Assembly: GCA_002351725.1 (NCBI GenBank) | Contig: DEHD01000011.1 | Coordinates: 1 to 26,128, forward strand | From: Prevotella sp. UBA2809 | GTDB taxonomy: Bacteria; Bacteroidota; Bacteroidia; Bacteroidales; Bacteroidaceae | DNA length: 26,128 nt | Reading direction: 5' to 3' | Part shown: positions 7,722 to 16,122 of the stretch, piece by piece | Numbering within the stretch: the first letter of the stretch is position 1 | Layout of the letters: each line of letters starts with the position of its first letter | Notes under the pieces: generated by a model | Database searches by the model: none | What the model was told of the DNA's origin: nothing | What the model saw: the letters and a program-made list of their open reading frames with translations, nothing else | Program-made: the position numbers and the translations under genes

Positions 7722-8342
7722 ATGAAGAAAATTTTAACTTTGGTAGTGCTGCTTGCAACTATGACTGTTGCTGCTCAGGCACAGGTAAAGTTTGGTGTTA
7801 AGGGTGGTCTTAACCTGACAAGTATGAAGCTTAGCAAAGATGTTGTTGATAAATCTAATCAGGCAGGCTTCTTTATTGGTCCTACTGTAAAGTTTACTCT
7901 TCCAGTTGTAGGTCTTGGTATTGATGCCTCAGCTCTTTATGATCAGCGTTCGGCAGAGGTGGGTGATGAGAAAATTAAGCAGCAGTCTATTCAGATCCCT
8001 GTAAACCTTCGTTATGGTATTGGTCTTGGTTCTACAGCTAGCATTTACATATTTGCTGGTCCTCAGTTTGGATTTAATGTCGGCGATAAGGACTTTACAT
8101 CTATTGATGCGGCTACTAATACTGCCTCAAGCTGGACTCTGAAGAGTTCTAACCTAAGTGCCAATGTTGGTCTTGGTTTGATGCTTCTGAACCATCTTCA
8201 GGTTTCTGCCAACTATAATGTCGCAATTGGTAAGACTGGTGATTTTAACGTTTGGAAAGCAACAAGCTCTTCAATTGCCGATGCTATAAGTGGAGATACA
8301 AAGGCTAATTCTTGGCAGCTGTCAGTAGCTTATTTCTTTTAA
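7722..8342 (+). CDS. Outer-membrane beta-barrel protein (porin-like, PF13568 type)
   Basis: The protein has 206 residues. A clear signal peptide (MKKILTLVVLLATMTVAAQAQ) is followed by VKFGVKGGLNLTSMKLS, the hallmark start of small Bacteroidota eight-stranded barrels. Alternating strands follow, such as SIQIPVNLRYGIGLG, SIYIFAGPQFGFNVG, LSANVGLGLMLL and LQVSANYNVAIG. The final strand is SWQLSVAYFF with an aromatic last residue, as needed for barrel assembly. The cargo or substrate is unknown. It is a single-gene unit with its own promoter and terminator, next to but not part of the T9SS run. Confidence 0.9.
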   Translation: MKKILTLVVLLATMTVAAQAQVKFGVKGGLNLTSMKLSKDVVDKSNQAGFFIGPTVKFTLPVVGLGIDASALYDQRSAEVGDEKIKQQSIQIPVNLRYGIGLGSTASIYIFAGPQFGFNVGDKDFTSIDAATNTASSWTLKSSNLSANVGLGLMLLNHLQVSANYNVAIGKTGDFNVWKATSSSIADAISGDTKANSWQLSVAYFF

Positions 8343-8369
8343 GAAACTACAAAAGAGAAATTAAAATAG

Positions 8370-8398
8370 GCCGAATGTTTGGAGCATTCGGCTTTTTT
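8370..8398 (+). terminator. Rho-independent terminator of the barrel gene
   Basis: GCCGAATG (8370-8377) pairs perfectly with CATTCGGC (8385-8392) around a 7-base loop, followed by six T. The loop contains the TTTG of the priA promoter. Confidence 0.9.
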
Positions 8399-8409
8399 GT
8401 GTACTTTTG
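8378..8409 (+). promoter_or_regulatory. priA promoter: TTTG, 20-base spacer, TACTTTTG
   Basis: TTTG at 8378-8381 and TACTTTTG at 8402-8409 are separated by 20 bases, the canonical Bacteroidota spacing. The -33 element lies in the loop of the preceding terminator. Transcription should begin about 8413-8417, at or just before the priA ATG at 8417. Confidence 0.75.
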
Positions 8410-8416
8410 TGGACTG

Positions 8417-10672
8417 ATGACTTATGCAGATGTGATATTGCCTGTGCCCCTTGCGGGTTTGTTTACCTACAGTGTGCCTGAGGGTATGGCTGTTAGGGTT
8501 GGCATGCGTGTGCTTGTAACCTTTGGTCGCAGCAAGAAGTACATGGGTATAGTGGCAAGTCTGCATAACAACAAACCAGAAGGCTACGAGGTAAAACCCA
8601 TTGCTCAGGTGATGGATGCTGAGGCGATAGTCACTGATAATCAGTTGAAACTATGGAACTGGATTGCCGATTACTATATGTCGCCCATTGGCGAAGTGTA
8701 TAAGGCTGCCCTGCCGTCTGGTCTGAAAGCTGAGGATGGATACAAACCTAAGACGGAGCTGTATATCCAACTTACACCTAAGTTCCGCAGTGAACAGGCT
8801 CTGCATGTGGCCATTGACATGCTTCAGCGTGCCCCCAAGCAGATGAAGGCATTCCTTGATTTCCTTGAACTGTCAGGGTGGGATAGGTTTGACGAGCCTG
8901 ATGCTCAGACGGAACTAACCCGCGACGAACTGCTGAACGAAGGACATAGCCTGCAGACTATCAACGCTCTGGTTCAGCGTGGTTTGCTGGAGACTTATGA
9001 TAAAGAGGTTGGTCGTCTTAACTATGGTGGCGATCCGCATCCTGAGAACATCAAACCTTTGAGTCCACCTCAGCAGGAAGCTTTCAATCAGATACAGTTC
9101 TCGTTCCTGCAGAAGAACGTAACCCTACTGCATGGTGTTACTTCGAGTGGAAAGACTGAGATCTATATTCATCTTATACAGCAGGCTCTCGATAAGCATC
9201 AGCAGGTGCTTTATTTGTTGCCTGAGATTGCCCTTACTGTGCAGATGATGCAGAGATTGCAACGTGTGTTTGGCAATCGTCTGGGAATCTATCATAGCAA
9301 ATACTCTGATGCAGAGCGTGTGGAGATATGGCAGAAGCAACTATCGGGTCACCCATACGATGTGATACTTGGTGCGCGAAGTGCTGTGCTGTTGCCTTTC
9401 CAAAACTTAGGTTTGATTATTATCGACGAGGAGCACGTTACATCCTATAAGCAGCAAGACCCTGCTCCACGCTATCATGCCCGTTCGGCGGCTATAATGC
9501 TGGCTCAGATGTATGGAGCCAAGACGCTTCTTGGTACGGCTACCCCTTCGCTCGAAACGTATCATAATGCCAAAACAGGTAAGTATGGACTTGTAGAACT
9601 TACCCAGAGATACAAAGGAATAGAGCTGCCTGAGATACAAGTGGTTGACATAAAGGACCTGCAGCATCGCAAGATGATGAATGGTTTGTTCTCTCCTTTA
9701 TTATTAAATAAGGTGCGCGAGGCATTGGAGCGAGGCGAGCAAGCCATCATCTTCCAGAATCGCAGAGGTTATGCTCCTATGATTGAGTGCAAGCAATGTG
9801 GTTGGGTGCCTCATTGCCAGCATTGCGATGTGTCGCTAACCTTGCATCGAAACATGAATCAACTTACCTGTCACTATTGCGGATATACCTATCAGGTGCC
9901 AACAGAATGCCCGGCTTGCGGTTGTCGAGAGCTTCAGACAAAGGGTTATGGTACGGAAAAGATTGAGGATCAGATTCGTGACTTCTTCCCTGAGGCTCAT
10001 ATCGCCCGTATGGATCTTGACACCACTCGCACTCGTAATGCATATGAACGTATCATAAGCGACTTCTCGTCAGGTCGAACCAATCTGCTTATTGGTACGC
10101 AGATGATATCAAAGGGCCTTGACTTCGATAAGGTTTCTGTGGTGGGAATACTGAATGCTGATAATCTTCTGAACTATCCTGACTTCCGTGCTTTTGAGCA
10201 TGCTTACATGATGATGGCTCAGGTTAGCGGTCGTGCCGGGCGTAAAGGTAAACAAGGTTTGGTAATACTTCAGACGAAATCGCCAAACGTCCCGATTATC
10301 CAGCAGGTGGTTCATAATGACTATGCAGGATTCTATCGTTCATTAATCGCTGAACGACAGCAATTCAACTATCCTCCATATCGTCGTTTGATATATGTAT
10401 ACCTTAAGCATCGTTCTGATGCTGTGGTTGAGACGGCAGGCATCGAGATGGCCAGCAGACTGCGCCAATGGTTCTCATCAAGAGTTATTGGCCCTGATAA
10501 GCCTTCTATTGCCAAAGTGAAATCGCTGTCTATTCGCAAGCTTATCATAAAGTTGGAGCTTGGCATTAATATGGCTGAGGTGCGTAAATATTTAGCGCTT
10601 GCCCAGCAGCAGATGCTACAAGACAAGCGCTATTCGTCGCTTCAGATCTACTACGATGTAGATCCGCTATAA
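8417..10672 (+). CDS. priA: Primosomal protein N' (PriA), 3'-5' replication-restart helicase
   Basis: PriA binds stalled forks and reloads the replicative helicase. The 751-residue protein starts with the 3'-DNA-binding domain (MTYADVILPVPLAGLFTYSV). Walker A is GVTSSGKT (240-247) and the DEEH box is at 337-340. Eight zinc-binding cysteines lie at 458, 461, 467, 470, 485, 488, 498 and 501. Helicase motif GTQMISKGLDF and SGRAGRKG follow. The frame stays open upstream to 8312, inside the barrel gene, and another ATG lies at 8375 inside the terminator stem. ATG 8417 is chosen because it gives the family's N terminus and fits the promoter. The stop is 10 bases from the convergent OmpP1 gene. Confidence 0.95.
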   Translation: MTYADVILPVPLAGLFTYSVPEGMAVRVGMRVLVTFGRSKKYMGIVASLHNNKPEGYEVKPIAQVMDAEAIVTDNQLKLWNWIADYYMSPIGEVYKAALPSGLKAEDGYKPKTELYIQLTPKFRSEQALHVAIDMLQRAPKQMKAFLDFLELSGWDRFDEPDAQTELTRDELLNEGHSLQTINALVQRGLLETYDKEVGRLNYGGDPHPENIKPLSPPQQEAFNQIQFSFLQKNVTLLHGVTSSGKTEIYIHLIQQALDKHQQVLYLLPEIALTVQMMQRLQRVFGNRLGIYHSKYSDAERVEIWQKQLSGHPYDVILGARSAVLLPFQNLGLIIIDEEHVTSYKQQDPAPRYHARSAAIMLAQMYGAKTLLGTATPSLETYHNAKTGKYGLVELTQRYKGIELPEIQVVDIKDLQHRKMMNGLFSPLLLNKVREALERGEQAIIFQNRRGYAPMIECKQCGWVPHCQHCDVSLTLHRNMNQLTCHYCGYTYQVPTECPACGCRELQTKGYGTEKIEDQIRDFFPEAHIARMDLDTTRTRNAYERIISDFSSGRTNLLIGTQMISKGLDFDKVSVVGILNADNLLNYPDFRAFEHAYMMMAQVSGRAGRKGKQGLVILQTKSPNVPIIQQVVHNDYAGFYRSLIAERQQFNYPPYRRLIYVYLKHRSDAVVETAGIEMASRLRQWFSSRVIGPDKPSIAKVKSLSIRKLIIKLELGINMAEVRKYLALAQQQMLQDKRYSSLQIYYDVDPL

Positions 10673-10682
10673 AGTACTTTTC

Positions 10683-12293
10683 TTAGAGATTAAGCTCGCA
10701 GCCGATACCCAGTACACGGTTGGTACGAGTAAATGTATCGCTCATGCCAGAGAGAGGAGGGTAGTCGTTACGGTTGTAATCGTCGTAGTTGGTCTGGAAG
10801 TAGGCTGCCTTTAGTGTAATATTATCGCTGGCCTTGTAGTTGAAGCCAAGTCCGAAGCTGTAGCTGTTGGTAACAAACGACATGTCGTTCATGTAATCAT
10901 CTGTGAGACCATAGCGCGTGATCTGACCACCGGCCGAGATGGTGAGCTTGTCGCTCAAATCCCATTCTACACCAGCAAGATACTCGTTTGAGTCGTGGGC
11001 GAGCAGATTCTGAGTGTTGTTGTACCATGAGGCATCCTTATCGAAATAGTGGTGATAGCCTAAGTTCAGGCGCACATCTTCTACAGGGCTCCACATAGCA
11101 CCAATAGTCAGCAGGGCAGGAACATCTTCATTCACTTCTTCGCTATCACGGAACTTGTTGACTGCGGCAATCTCGCTAGCCTCATTCACCGTTGACTCGT
11201 TCTTCATACGAATCTGAGTCTTAAACTCGTACTTAGCAGCGAAATTGAAGTTGCCGAACTTGTAGTCGACGCTGACGATTGGAGCAATGCCTACGCTCGA
11301 CTGGTTGCAAAGCAGGTTTACACCCTCGGTATATTTAGACAATGTTGCCAACTGGCCAGAACTCTGTTGGAGTTGGCTCAAACCGGCAGCTACGGCTGCT
11401 TGTGCCTGCCTCAGCTGATCGGTCATCATACCAGCCTGCTCTACCTGATTGAGCAATTCCAGATGCTGCTGGGCTACAGCGGCATTCTGTTGGGCCTGAG
11501 CAGGAACATTGGGCAGGAAGTTGCTGAAATCAACGTAACCACCCTGAGTGCCTACCATGATGTTGCTAATTTTAGCCTTGTAGGTAGCTGTGCCGTAGAG
11601 CACGCGTAAACCACCGTAAACAGCCAGATTTTTATTGATCTTATAGGCTGTACCCAACTGGAAACCGAAATAGTACTGACGGCCCTGCATGTAGCCGTTC
11701 ATATCATAACCATTCACGCCATAGGTGCTGATGGTACCTGGAGCTTTCTGGCCCAGCATGGCATATAGGGGAGTGAGCTGTGAAGTGAGCCCATTGAGCT
11801 GTGCAGCCATACCGTCGAGGGTCATGAAGCTGCTGGCAATATTACCAACCACGCTCTCGAACGAGCCTAAACCATCTTTGAACTCGCAGGCACCACCACC
11901 GCCTGGAACTGAGAAGTTGAACTGCCAACTCCAGTTGCCTGTGTTGTAAGCAGCCTGAATTGAAGGCAGGAAAGGGGCATCAGCTACACCCTCGAAGGTC
12001 TTGGTGGTCTGACCGCCGTTCTTTTTACCTAATGCAAAAAAAGGACTCGTACTCTGGATGGTACGAGTCTGATGAGCGTACTGCCAGTTAAAACCCAGGT
12101 GGAATCCTTCAGGCAGGAATGCTACACCTGCGGGGTTGCTGTATACTCCATCGAGACCAATAGCTGCATCTCGAGCTGGATTACGCAGAAAGTCGATACT
12201 CTGGTTGGTGTTGGTTAAGATGCCACCTGCTGTGGCTGTTGTTGAAGCTGCTGTCAGCATCACGCCGGCTAGCAATGCATAAATCTTTTTCAT
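10683..12293 (-). CDS. OmpP1/FadL/TodX-family outer-membrane transport protein
   Basis: This 536-residue barrel belongs to the family that moves hydrophobic compounds such as fatty acids across the outer membrane. The signal peptide is MKKIYALLAGVMLTAASTTATA. The family signature follows: SIDFLRNPARDAAIGLDGVYSNPAGVAFL contains the conserved NPAG at 53-56. C-terminal strands include LNLGYHHYFDKDASW, SFGLGFNYKASDNITLKAAYF and a final VLGIGCELNL. Residues 265-318 are a Gln/Ala-rich, probably helical insert that is out of place in a barrel. It converges on priA with no terminator seen between them and has its own promoter. The true substrate is unknown. Confidence 0.88.
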   Translation of the reverse strand: MKKIYALLAGVMLTAASTTATAGGILTNTNQSIDFLRNPARDAAIGLDGVYSNPAGVAFLPEGFHLGFNWQYAHQTRTIQSTSPFFALGKKNGGQTTKTFEGVADAPFLPSIQAAYNTGNWSWQFNFSVPGGGGACEFKDGLGSFESVVGNIASSFMTLDGMAAQLNGLTSQLTPLYAMLGQKAPGTISTYGVNGYDMNGYMQGRQYYFGFQLGTAYKINKNLAVYGGLRVLYGTATYKAKISNIMVGTQGGYVDFSNFLPNVPAQAQQNAAVAQQHLELLNQVEQAGMMTDQLRQAQAAVAAGLSQLQQSSGQLATLSKYTEGVNLLCNQSSVGIAPIVSVDYKFGNFNFAAKYEFKTQIRMKNESTVNEASEIAAVNKFRDSEEVNEDVPALLTIGAMWSPVEDVRLNLGYHHYFDKDASWYNNTQNLLAHDSNEYLAGVEWDLSDKLTISAGGQITRYGLTDDYMNDMSFVTNSYSFGLGFNYKASDNITLKAAYFQTNYDDYNRNDYPPLSGMSDTFTRTNRVLGIGCELNL

Positions 12294-12322
12294 CTTTTAA
12301 ACAATTTTTTAAAAATCGGCTG

Positions 12323-12330
12323 CAAAGGTA
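12323..12330 (-). promoter_or_regulatory. Promoter -7 element (TACCTTTG) for the OmpP1/FadL-like gene
   Basis: On the minus strand TACCTTTG lies 29 bases upstream of the ATG at 12293. No TTTG is seen at -33. Two copies of TTAACGAA (12370-12377 and 12380-12387, one 10-base step apart) lie some 40-65 bases upstream, where an activator could bind. Confidence 0.7.
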
Positions 12331-12397
12331 TAGGTATTGTTTTAAAATCTTATGTCTGCGCACACAAAGTTAACGAAGTTTAACGAAAATTGCACAG

Positions 12398-12462
12398 AAA
12401 CCTGCACAAATGTGCAAAAGTGTGCAGTTTTTGCACACTTTCGGGTATGTTTGTGCAGGTTT
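12398..12462. repeat. Nested inverted repeat between pgpH and the OmpP1/FadL-like gene
   Basis: The outer arms AAACCTGCACAAA (12398-12410) and TTTGTGCAGGTTT (12450-12462) are a perfect 13-bp inverted repeat. The inner arms AAAGTGTGCA (12417-12426) and TGCACACTTT (12432-12441) are a perfect 10-bp pair with a 5-base loop. TGCACA or its complement TGTGCA occurs six times in 12391-12457. It could act as a transcription end for pgpH, though no strong T-run follows on the minus strand, or as a multi-site operator. Confidence 0.85.
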
Positions 12463-12466
12463 TGAT

Positions 12467-14518
12467 TTACTTCTTCAGTTCAGGATAGCTCAAGCGGGTG
12501 TGATAGATGGTCTTGAGCTTCTCAATAAGAACTGTTTTTGCATATGCTATATCACGGAAGGTGATAGGGCAGTCTCTAAAGAAACCATCAGCTACCTGAC
12601 CGTCAATCAGACGTTCAACAAGTTCGCGGATTGACTTTTCTGTATAGTCGGGCAGTGAGCGCGAAGCAGCTTCAACTGTATCTGCCATCATCAGAATTGC
12701 CTGCTCCTTAGTAAATGGATTTGGACCAGGATAGGTGAAGAGCAGATCGTCAACATCTTCATCTGGATGTGCATTCTTGTATTGTACATAGAAGTACTTC
12801 GTTTTTCCTTGGCCGTGATGAGTTGTGATAAAATCCTTTATCTCATTAGGAAGGTTGTACTTCTCGGCCAATTTTGTACCCTCTGTTACATGGCTGATAA
12901 TCATCTGGGCGCTGTCAATGTTCTCCATCTTCTCATGGGGATTCACGCCAGACTGGTTCTCAGTGAAATAAATCGGGTTGGCGATTTTACCTATGTCGTG
13001 ATAAAGAGCCCCTGTACGAACCAACTGACTCTTTGCTCCAATCTTGTTTGCTATCTCTGCAGCCAGATTACCAACCTGTATCGAGTGCTGGAATGTGCCT
13101 GGTGCAACTTCACTCATCTTGCGGAGCAGTTCTTTGTTCATGTCCGACAGCTCGATAAGCGTGATGTTTGAGGTGAATCCGAATGCCTTTTCAATGACAT
13201 AAAGTAGGGGATAAGAACAGAATAGCAGCACTCCGTTGATTACCAGATAGTTGTATTCGCTATAGCTTATCTTTGCCAGGTCGTTAATGCGGATCCAGTC
13301 GAGCGCAAGATTGGTTAGTATTGCTGCGAGTGTAACAGACACTGCTGTCCAGAATAGCTGCGAACGGCTTGACAATTCACGGAGTGAGAAGATTGCAACA
13401 AGTCCTGCTACAAGTTCTACTGCCACGAACTCCAACGGATACTGCAGGAAACATGCACATGTAAGTATCATTGTGGCATGAGCCATGAAGGCAGTTCTGG
13501 AATCCATAAACACACGTATAAAGATAGGAACCATGGCAAATGGCACTATATAAACGTGCAGAACGTTGTGTATTACCATCAGCGAGGCGATAATAGTAAA
13601 CAGTACTATCAACGCATATATCATGGCTGTAGACCTTACCTTCTCGAAATAGTCTTTCCTGAAAAGGGTAAGGAATATTGTGAAGCATGTAAGCAGTATT
13701 GCGGTATATAGAATCTGGCCCATGATATTCAGGCGAATCTTCTCCTGATCTACATTCTGGCGTTCCATCTCTTTCTGGAACGATAGCAGTTTGTTATATG
13801 TCTTTCCGTCAACAATATCGCCACGGTCAATGATCTTCTCGCCTCGCTGTACTAATCCGCTTGCTAATGGGATGCTGTTCTGCAGATCGTTCAGGCTGGC
13901 CTCGCTTCGTTCCTTGTCGTATTTAAGGTTGGGCGTTATGTAGTCATTAAGATTACATTTCTGCAGTATCTCACGATGTGTTGCAAGAACCTCGTCCTCA
14001 AAAATCTGCTCGTAGGCCGAAACTACCGAATAAACCTTGCTTATCTGTGTGCTTGTGGCATGCTTGCCGTTTACAATACGTACAAATTTTGTAGTATCCT
14101 TGCTTATCTTTGCATAATCAGAGTTGCTCATAATACCCTGATCATATAATCTGCGTATTCTATTTGCAATAATGCTAAGATAATCGTTGTTAAGTCCAGG
14201 GATTCCATTTGAATAGTCCTTGGAGAATTGTCGCAATTGTTTGCCCACAACTTCGCTGTTCAGAATATAGTATGGCTCGTATTGCTTCATCAAACTGTCG
14301 CGTTCAGCCTTAACAGCCTCGTCACTTTTATAGATGGGGAAGTCGAATGGAGCTTTCAGGTCATTATAAATCCAGGGACGTCCTTTTTCTATCTTGAAAT
14401 TGTTCTGACTGCTGCGTGGCATCATCCAAACGATGATGGCTACGGTTATGATGATTAGACCTAATCGGATGAGGAAATCGCGCCAAGTTAGGTCGTTTTT
14501 GATGTTAAAACTACTCAT
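12467..14518 (-). CDS. pgpH: PgpH-type 7TM-HD phosphodiesterase (probable c-di-AMP hydrolase)
   Basis: This is a membrane protein of 683 residues. An N-terminal helix (about 15-33) is followed by a large extracytoplasmic 7TMR-HDED domain (about 40-260). A cluster of hydrophobic helices (about 265-445) and a cytoplasmic HD domain complete it. HD residues visible are H478 (GTFQHS), H507-D508 (LYHDIGK) and the downstream THHGQG. In this family the HD domain hydrolyses cyclic di-AMP; that activity is inferred here. The frame is open to 14587, but ATG 14518 is chosen because a minus-strand TATTTTTG box lies just upstream of it. It is divergent from gltX. Confidence 0.9.
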   Translation of the reverse strand: MSSFNIKNDLTWRDFLIRLGLIIITVAIIVWMMPRSSQNNFKIEKGRPWIYNDLKAPFDFPIYKSDEAVKAERDSLMKQYEPYYILNSEVVGKQLRQFSKDYSNGIPGLNNDYLSIIANRIRRLYDQGIMSNSDYAKISKDTTKFVRIVNGKHATSTQISKVYSVVSAYEQIFEDEVLATHREILQKCNLNDYITPNLKYDKERSEASLNDLQNSIPLASGLVQRGEKIIDRGDIVDGKTYNKLLSFQKEMERQNVDQEKIRLNIMGQILYTAILLTCFTIFLTLFRKDYFEKVRSTAMIYALIVLFTIIASLMVIHNVLHVYIVPFAMVPIFIRVFMDSRTAFMAHATMILTCACFLQYPLEFVAVELVAGLVAIFSLRELSSRSQLFWTAVSVTLAAILTNLALDWIRINDLAKISYSEYNYLVINGVLLFCSYPLLYVIEKAFGFTSNITLIELSDMNKELLRKMSEVAPGTFQHSIQVGNLAAEIANKIGAKSQLVRTGALYHDIGKIANPIYFTENQSGVNPHEKMENIDSAQMIISHVTEGTKLAEKYNLPNEIKDFITTHHGQGKTKYFYVQYKNAHPDEDVDDLLFTYPGPNPFTKEQAILMMADTVEAASRSLPDYTEKSIRELVERLIDGQVADGFFRDCPITFRDIAYAKTVLIEKLKTIYHTRLSYPELKK

Positions 14519-14545
14519 TTCTATGTAATTTATGCAATTATGGTG

Positions 14546-14553
14546 CAAAAATA
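14546..14553 (-). promoter_or_regulatory. Promoter -7 element (TATTTTTG) for pgpH
   Basis: On the minus strand TATTTTTG fits TAnnTTTG, 27 bases before the pgpH ATG. It stands back to back with the gltX promoter box, 23 bases away. Confidence 0.65.
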
Positions 14554-14576
14554 CAAAAAAATTCTCAACTTTTTTG

Positions 14577-14584
14577 TACCTTTG
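14577..14584 (+). promoter_or_regulatory. Promoter -7 element (TACCTTTG) for gltX-waaA-metallophosphoesterase
   Basis: TACCTTTG lies 20 bases upstream of the gltX ATG at 14605, giving a short leader. No exact TTTG is seen at -33. Confidence 0.75.
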
Positions 14585-14604
14585 CACACAAATTTAATAA
14601 AAGT

Positions 14605-16122
14605 ATGTCAGAAAGAAGAGTAAGAGTACGTTTTGCACCCAGCCCAACGGGTGCGTTGCACATCGGCGGTGTGCGTACCGCCTTGTATAATTATCTGTTC
14701 GCCAAACAGCATGGTGGCGACCTGGTTTTCCGTATTGAGGATACCGATTCTAATCGTTTTGTTCCTGGTGCAGAGGAGTATATCATTGAGTCGTTTAAGT
14801 GGCTTGGTATCAAGTTCGATGAGGGCGTAAGTTTCGGCGGTGATAAAGGTCCATATCGCCAGAGCGAACGTCGCGATATTTATAAGAAATATGTTCAGCA
14901 GTTGCTTGATGCCAATAAGGCATATATTGCTTTCGATACTCCAGAGGAGTTGGATGCAAAGCGTGCTGAAATCCAGAATTTCCAGTACGATTGTCATACC
15001 CGTAGTCAGATGCGTAACTCATTGACGATGCCTAAGGAAGAAGTTGAAAAGCTGATTGCCGAGGGTAAGCAGTATGTGGTTCGCTTCAAGGTAGAGGCTG
15101 GTCAGGAGATTTTGGTCAACGATCTTATTCGTGGTGAGGTTCGTGTGAAGAGCGATATCTGCGACGACAAGGTGCTTTATAAGAGTGCTGACGAGTTGCC
15201 CACCTATCACTTGGCAAATATTGTAGACGACCACTTGATGGAAATCTCTCACGTTATCCGTGGTGAGGAGTGGTTGCCTTCTGCTCCATTGCACGTAATG
15301 TTGTATCGTGCTTTCGGTTGGGAGGACACCATGCCACAGTTTGCTCACCTGCCATTGCTGCTTAAGCCCGATGGTAAGGGTAAACTTTCTAAGCGTGATG
15401 GAGATCGTCTGGGATTCCCAGTGTTCCCACTTCAGTGGAAGGATCCAAAGAGCGGTGAGACATCTCGTGGTTATCGCGAGGATGGCTACTTCCCTGAGGC
15501 TGTTATCAACTTCCTGGCTCTGCTGGGATGGAACCCAGGTACTGAGCAGGAGATTTTCTCGCTCGATGAGCTTGTTCCTTTGTTCGATATCAGCAAGTGT
15601 TCTAAGGCTGGTGCTAAGTTCGCATTCGAGAAGGCTGTTTGGTTCAACCACGAGTATATCCTCAAGAAGAGCAACGAGGAGATTGCTGCTCTCTTCGAGC
15701 CAATCGTAAAGGAGCATTGTCCTAACGAGACTTCTGAGCGTGTTCTCAAGGTTACTGAGATGATGAAGGATCGTGTATCGTTCGTTCACGAGCTTTGGCC
15801 ACTTTGCTCATTCTTCTTCGAGGCTCCAACAGCCTACGACGAGAAGACTGCCAAGAAGCGCTGGAAGGAAGACTCGGCTCAGGTAATGACCGAACTTATC
15901 GGTGTTCTTGAGGGTATCGACGATTTCTCACTCGAGAATCAGGAGAAGATTGTTCACGCTTGGGTTGAGCAGAAGGAGTATAAACTTGGTAATGTTATGA
16001 ACGCTTGGCGACTCACTCTCGTAGGCGAGGGTAAGGGTCCTGGTATGTTCGATATCTCTGCCTTCCTTGGTAAGGAGGAGACAATTGCCCGAATGAAACG
16101 CGCTATTGAAGTATTAGGCTAA
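14605..16122 (+). CDS. gltX: Glutamyl-tRNA synthetase
   Basis: The enzyme charges tRNA-Glu with glutamate in the cytoplasm. The 505-residue length is normal for a class I GluRS. The HIGH-type motif is APSPTGALHIGG (HIGG at 19-22) and the KMSKS-type motif is KLSKR (260-264). The YRQSERRDIY and VIRGEEWLPSAPLH motifs of the catalytic domain are present. The C-terminal helical part binds the anticodon. Codon choice is strongly biased toward a small codon set, as in highly expressed genes. Its stop overlaps the waaA start by one base (TAATG), so translation is probably coupled. Confidence 0.96.
   Translation: MSERRVRVRFAPSPTGALHIGGVRTALYNYLFAKQHGGDLVFRIEDTDSNRFVPGAEEYIIESFKWLGIKFDEGVSFGGDKGPYRQSERRDIYKKYVQQLLDANKAYIAFDTPEELDAKRAEIQNFQYDCHTRSQMRNSLTMPKEEVEKLIAEGKQYVVRFKVEAGQEILVNDLIRGEVRVKSDICDDKVLYKSADELPTYHLANIVDDHLMEISHVIRGEEWLPSAPLHVMLYRAFGWEDTMPQFAHLPLLLKPDGKGKLSKRDGDRLGFPVFPLQWKDPKSGETSRGYREDGYFPEAVINFLALLGWNPGTEQEIFSLDELVPLFDISKCSKAGAKFAFEKAVWFNHEYILKKSNEEIAALFEPIVKEHCPNETSERVLKVTEMMKDRVSFVHELWPLCSFFFEAPTAYDEKTAKKRWKEDSAQVMTELIGVLEGIDDFSLENQEKIVHAWVEQKEYKLGNVMNAWRLTLVGEGKGPGMFDISAFLGKEETIARMKRAIEVLG

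Noticed and set aside
8312..8416. Longer priA with a start at 8312 or 8375
   Set aside because: The extra residues cross the end of the barrel gene and its terminator. The family N terminus begins at MTYADVILPVPL (8417).
15019..15789. Long minus-strand open frame opposite gltX (256 codons)
   Set aside because: It lies fully inside gltX, whose biased codons leave few stops on the other strand. The protein has no recognisable features and no promoter.
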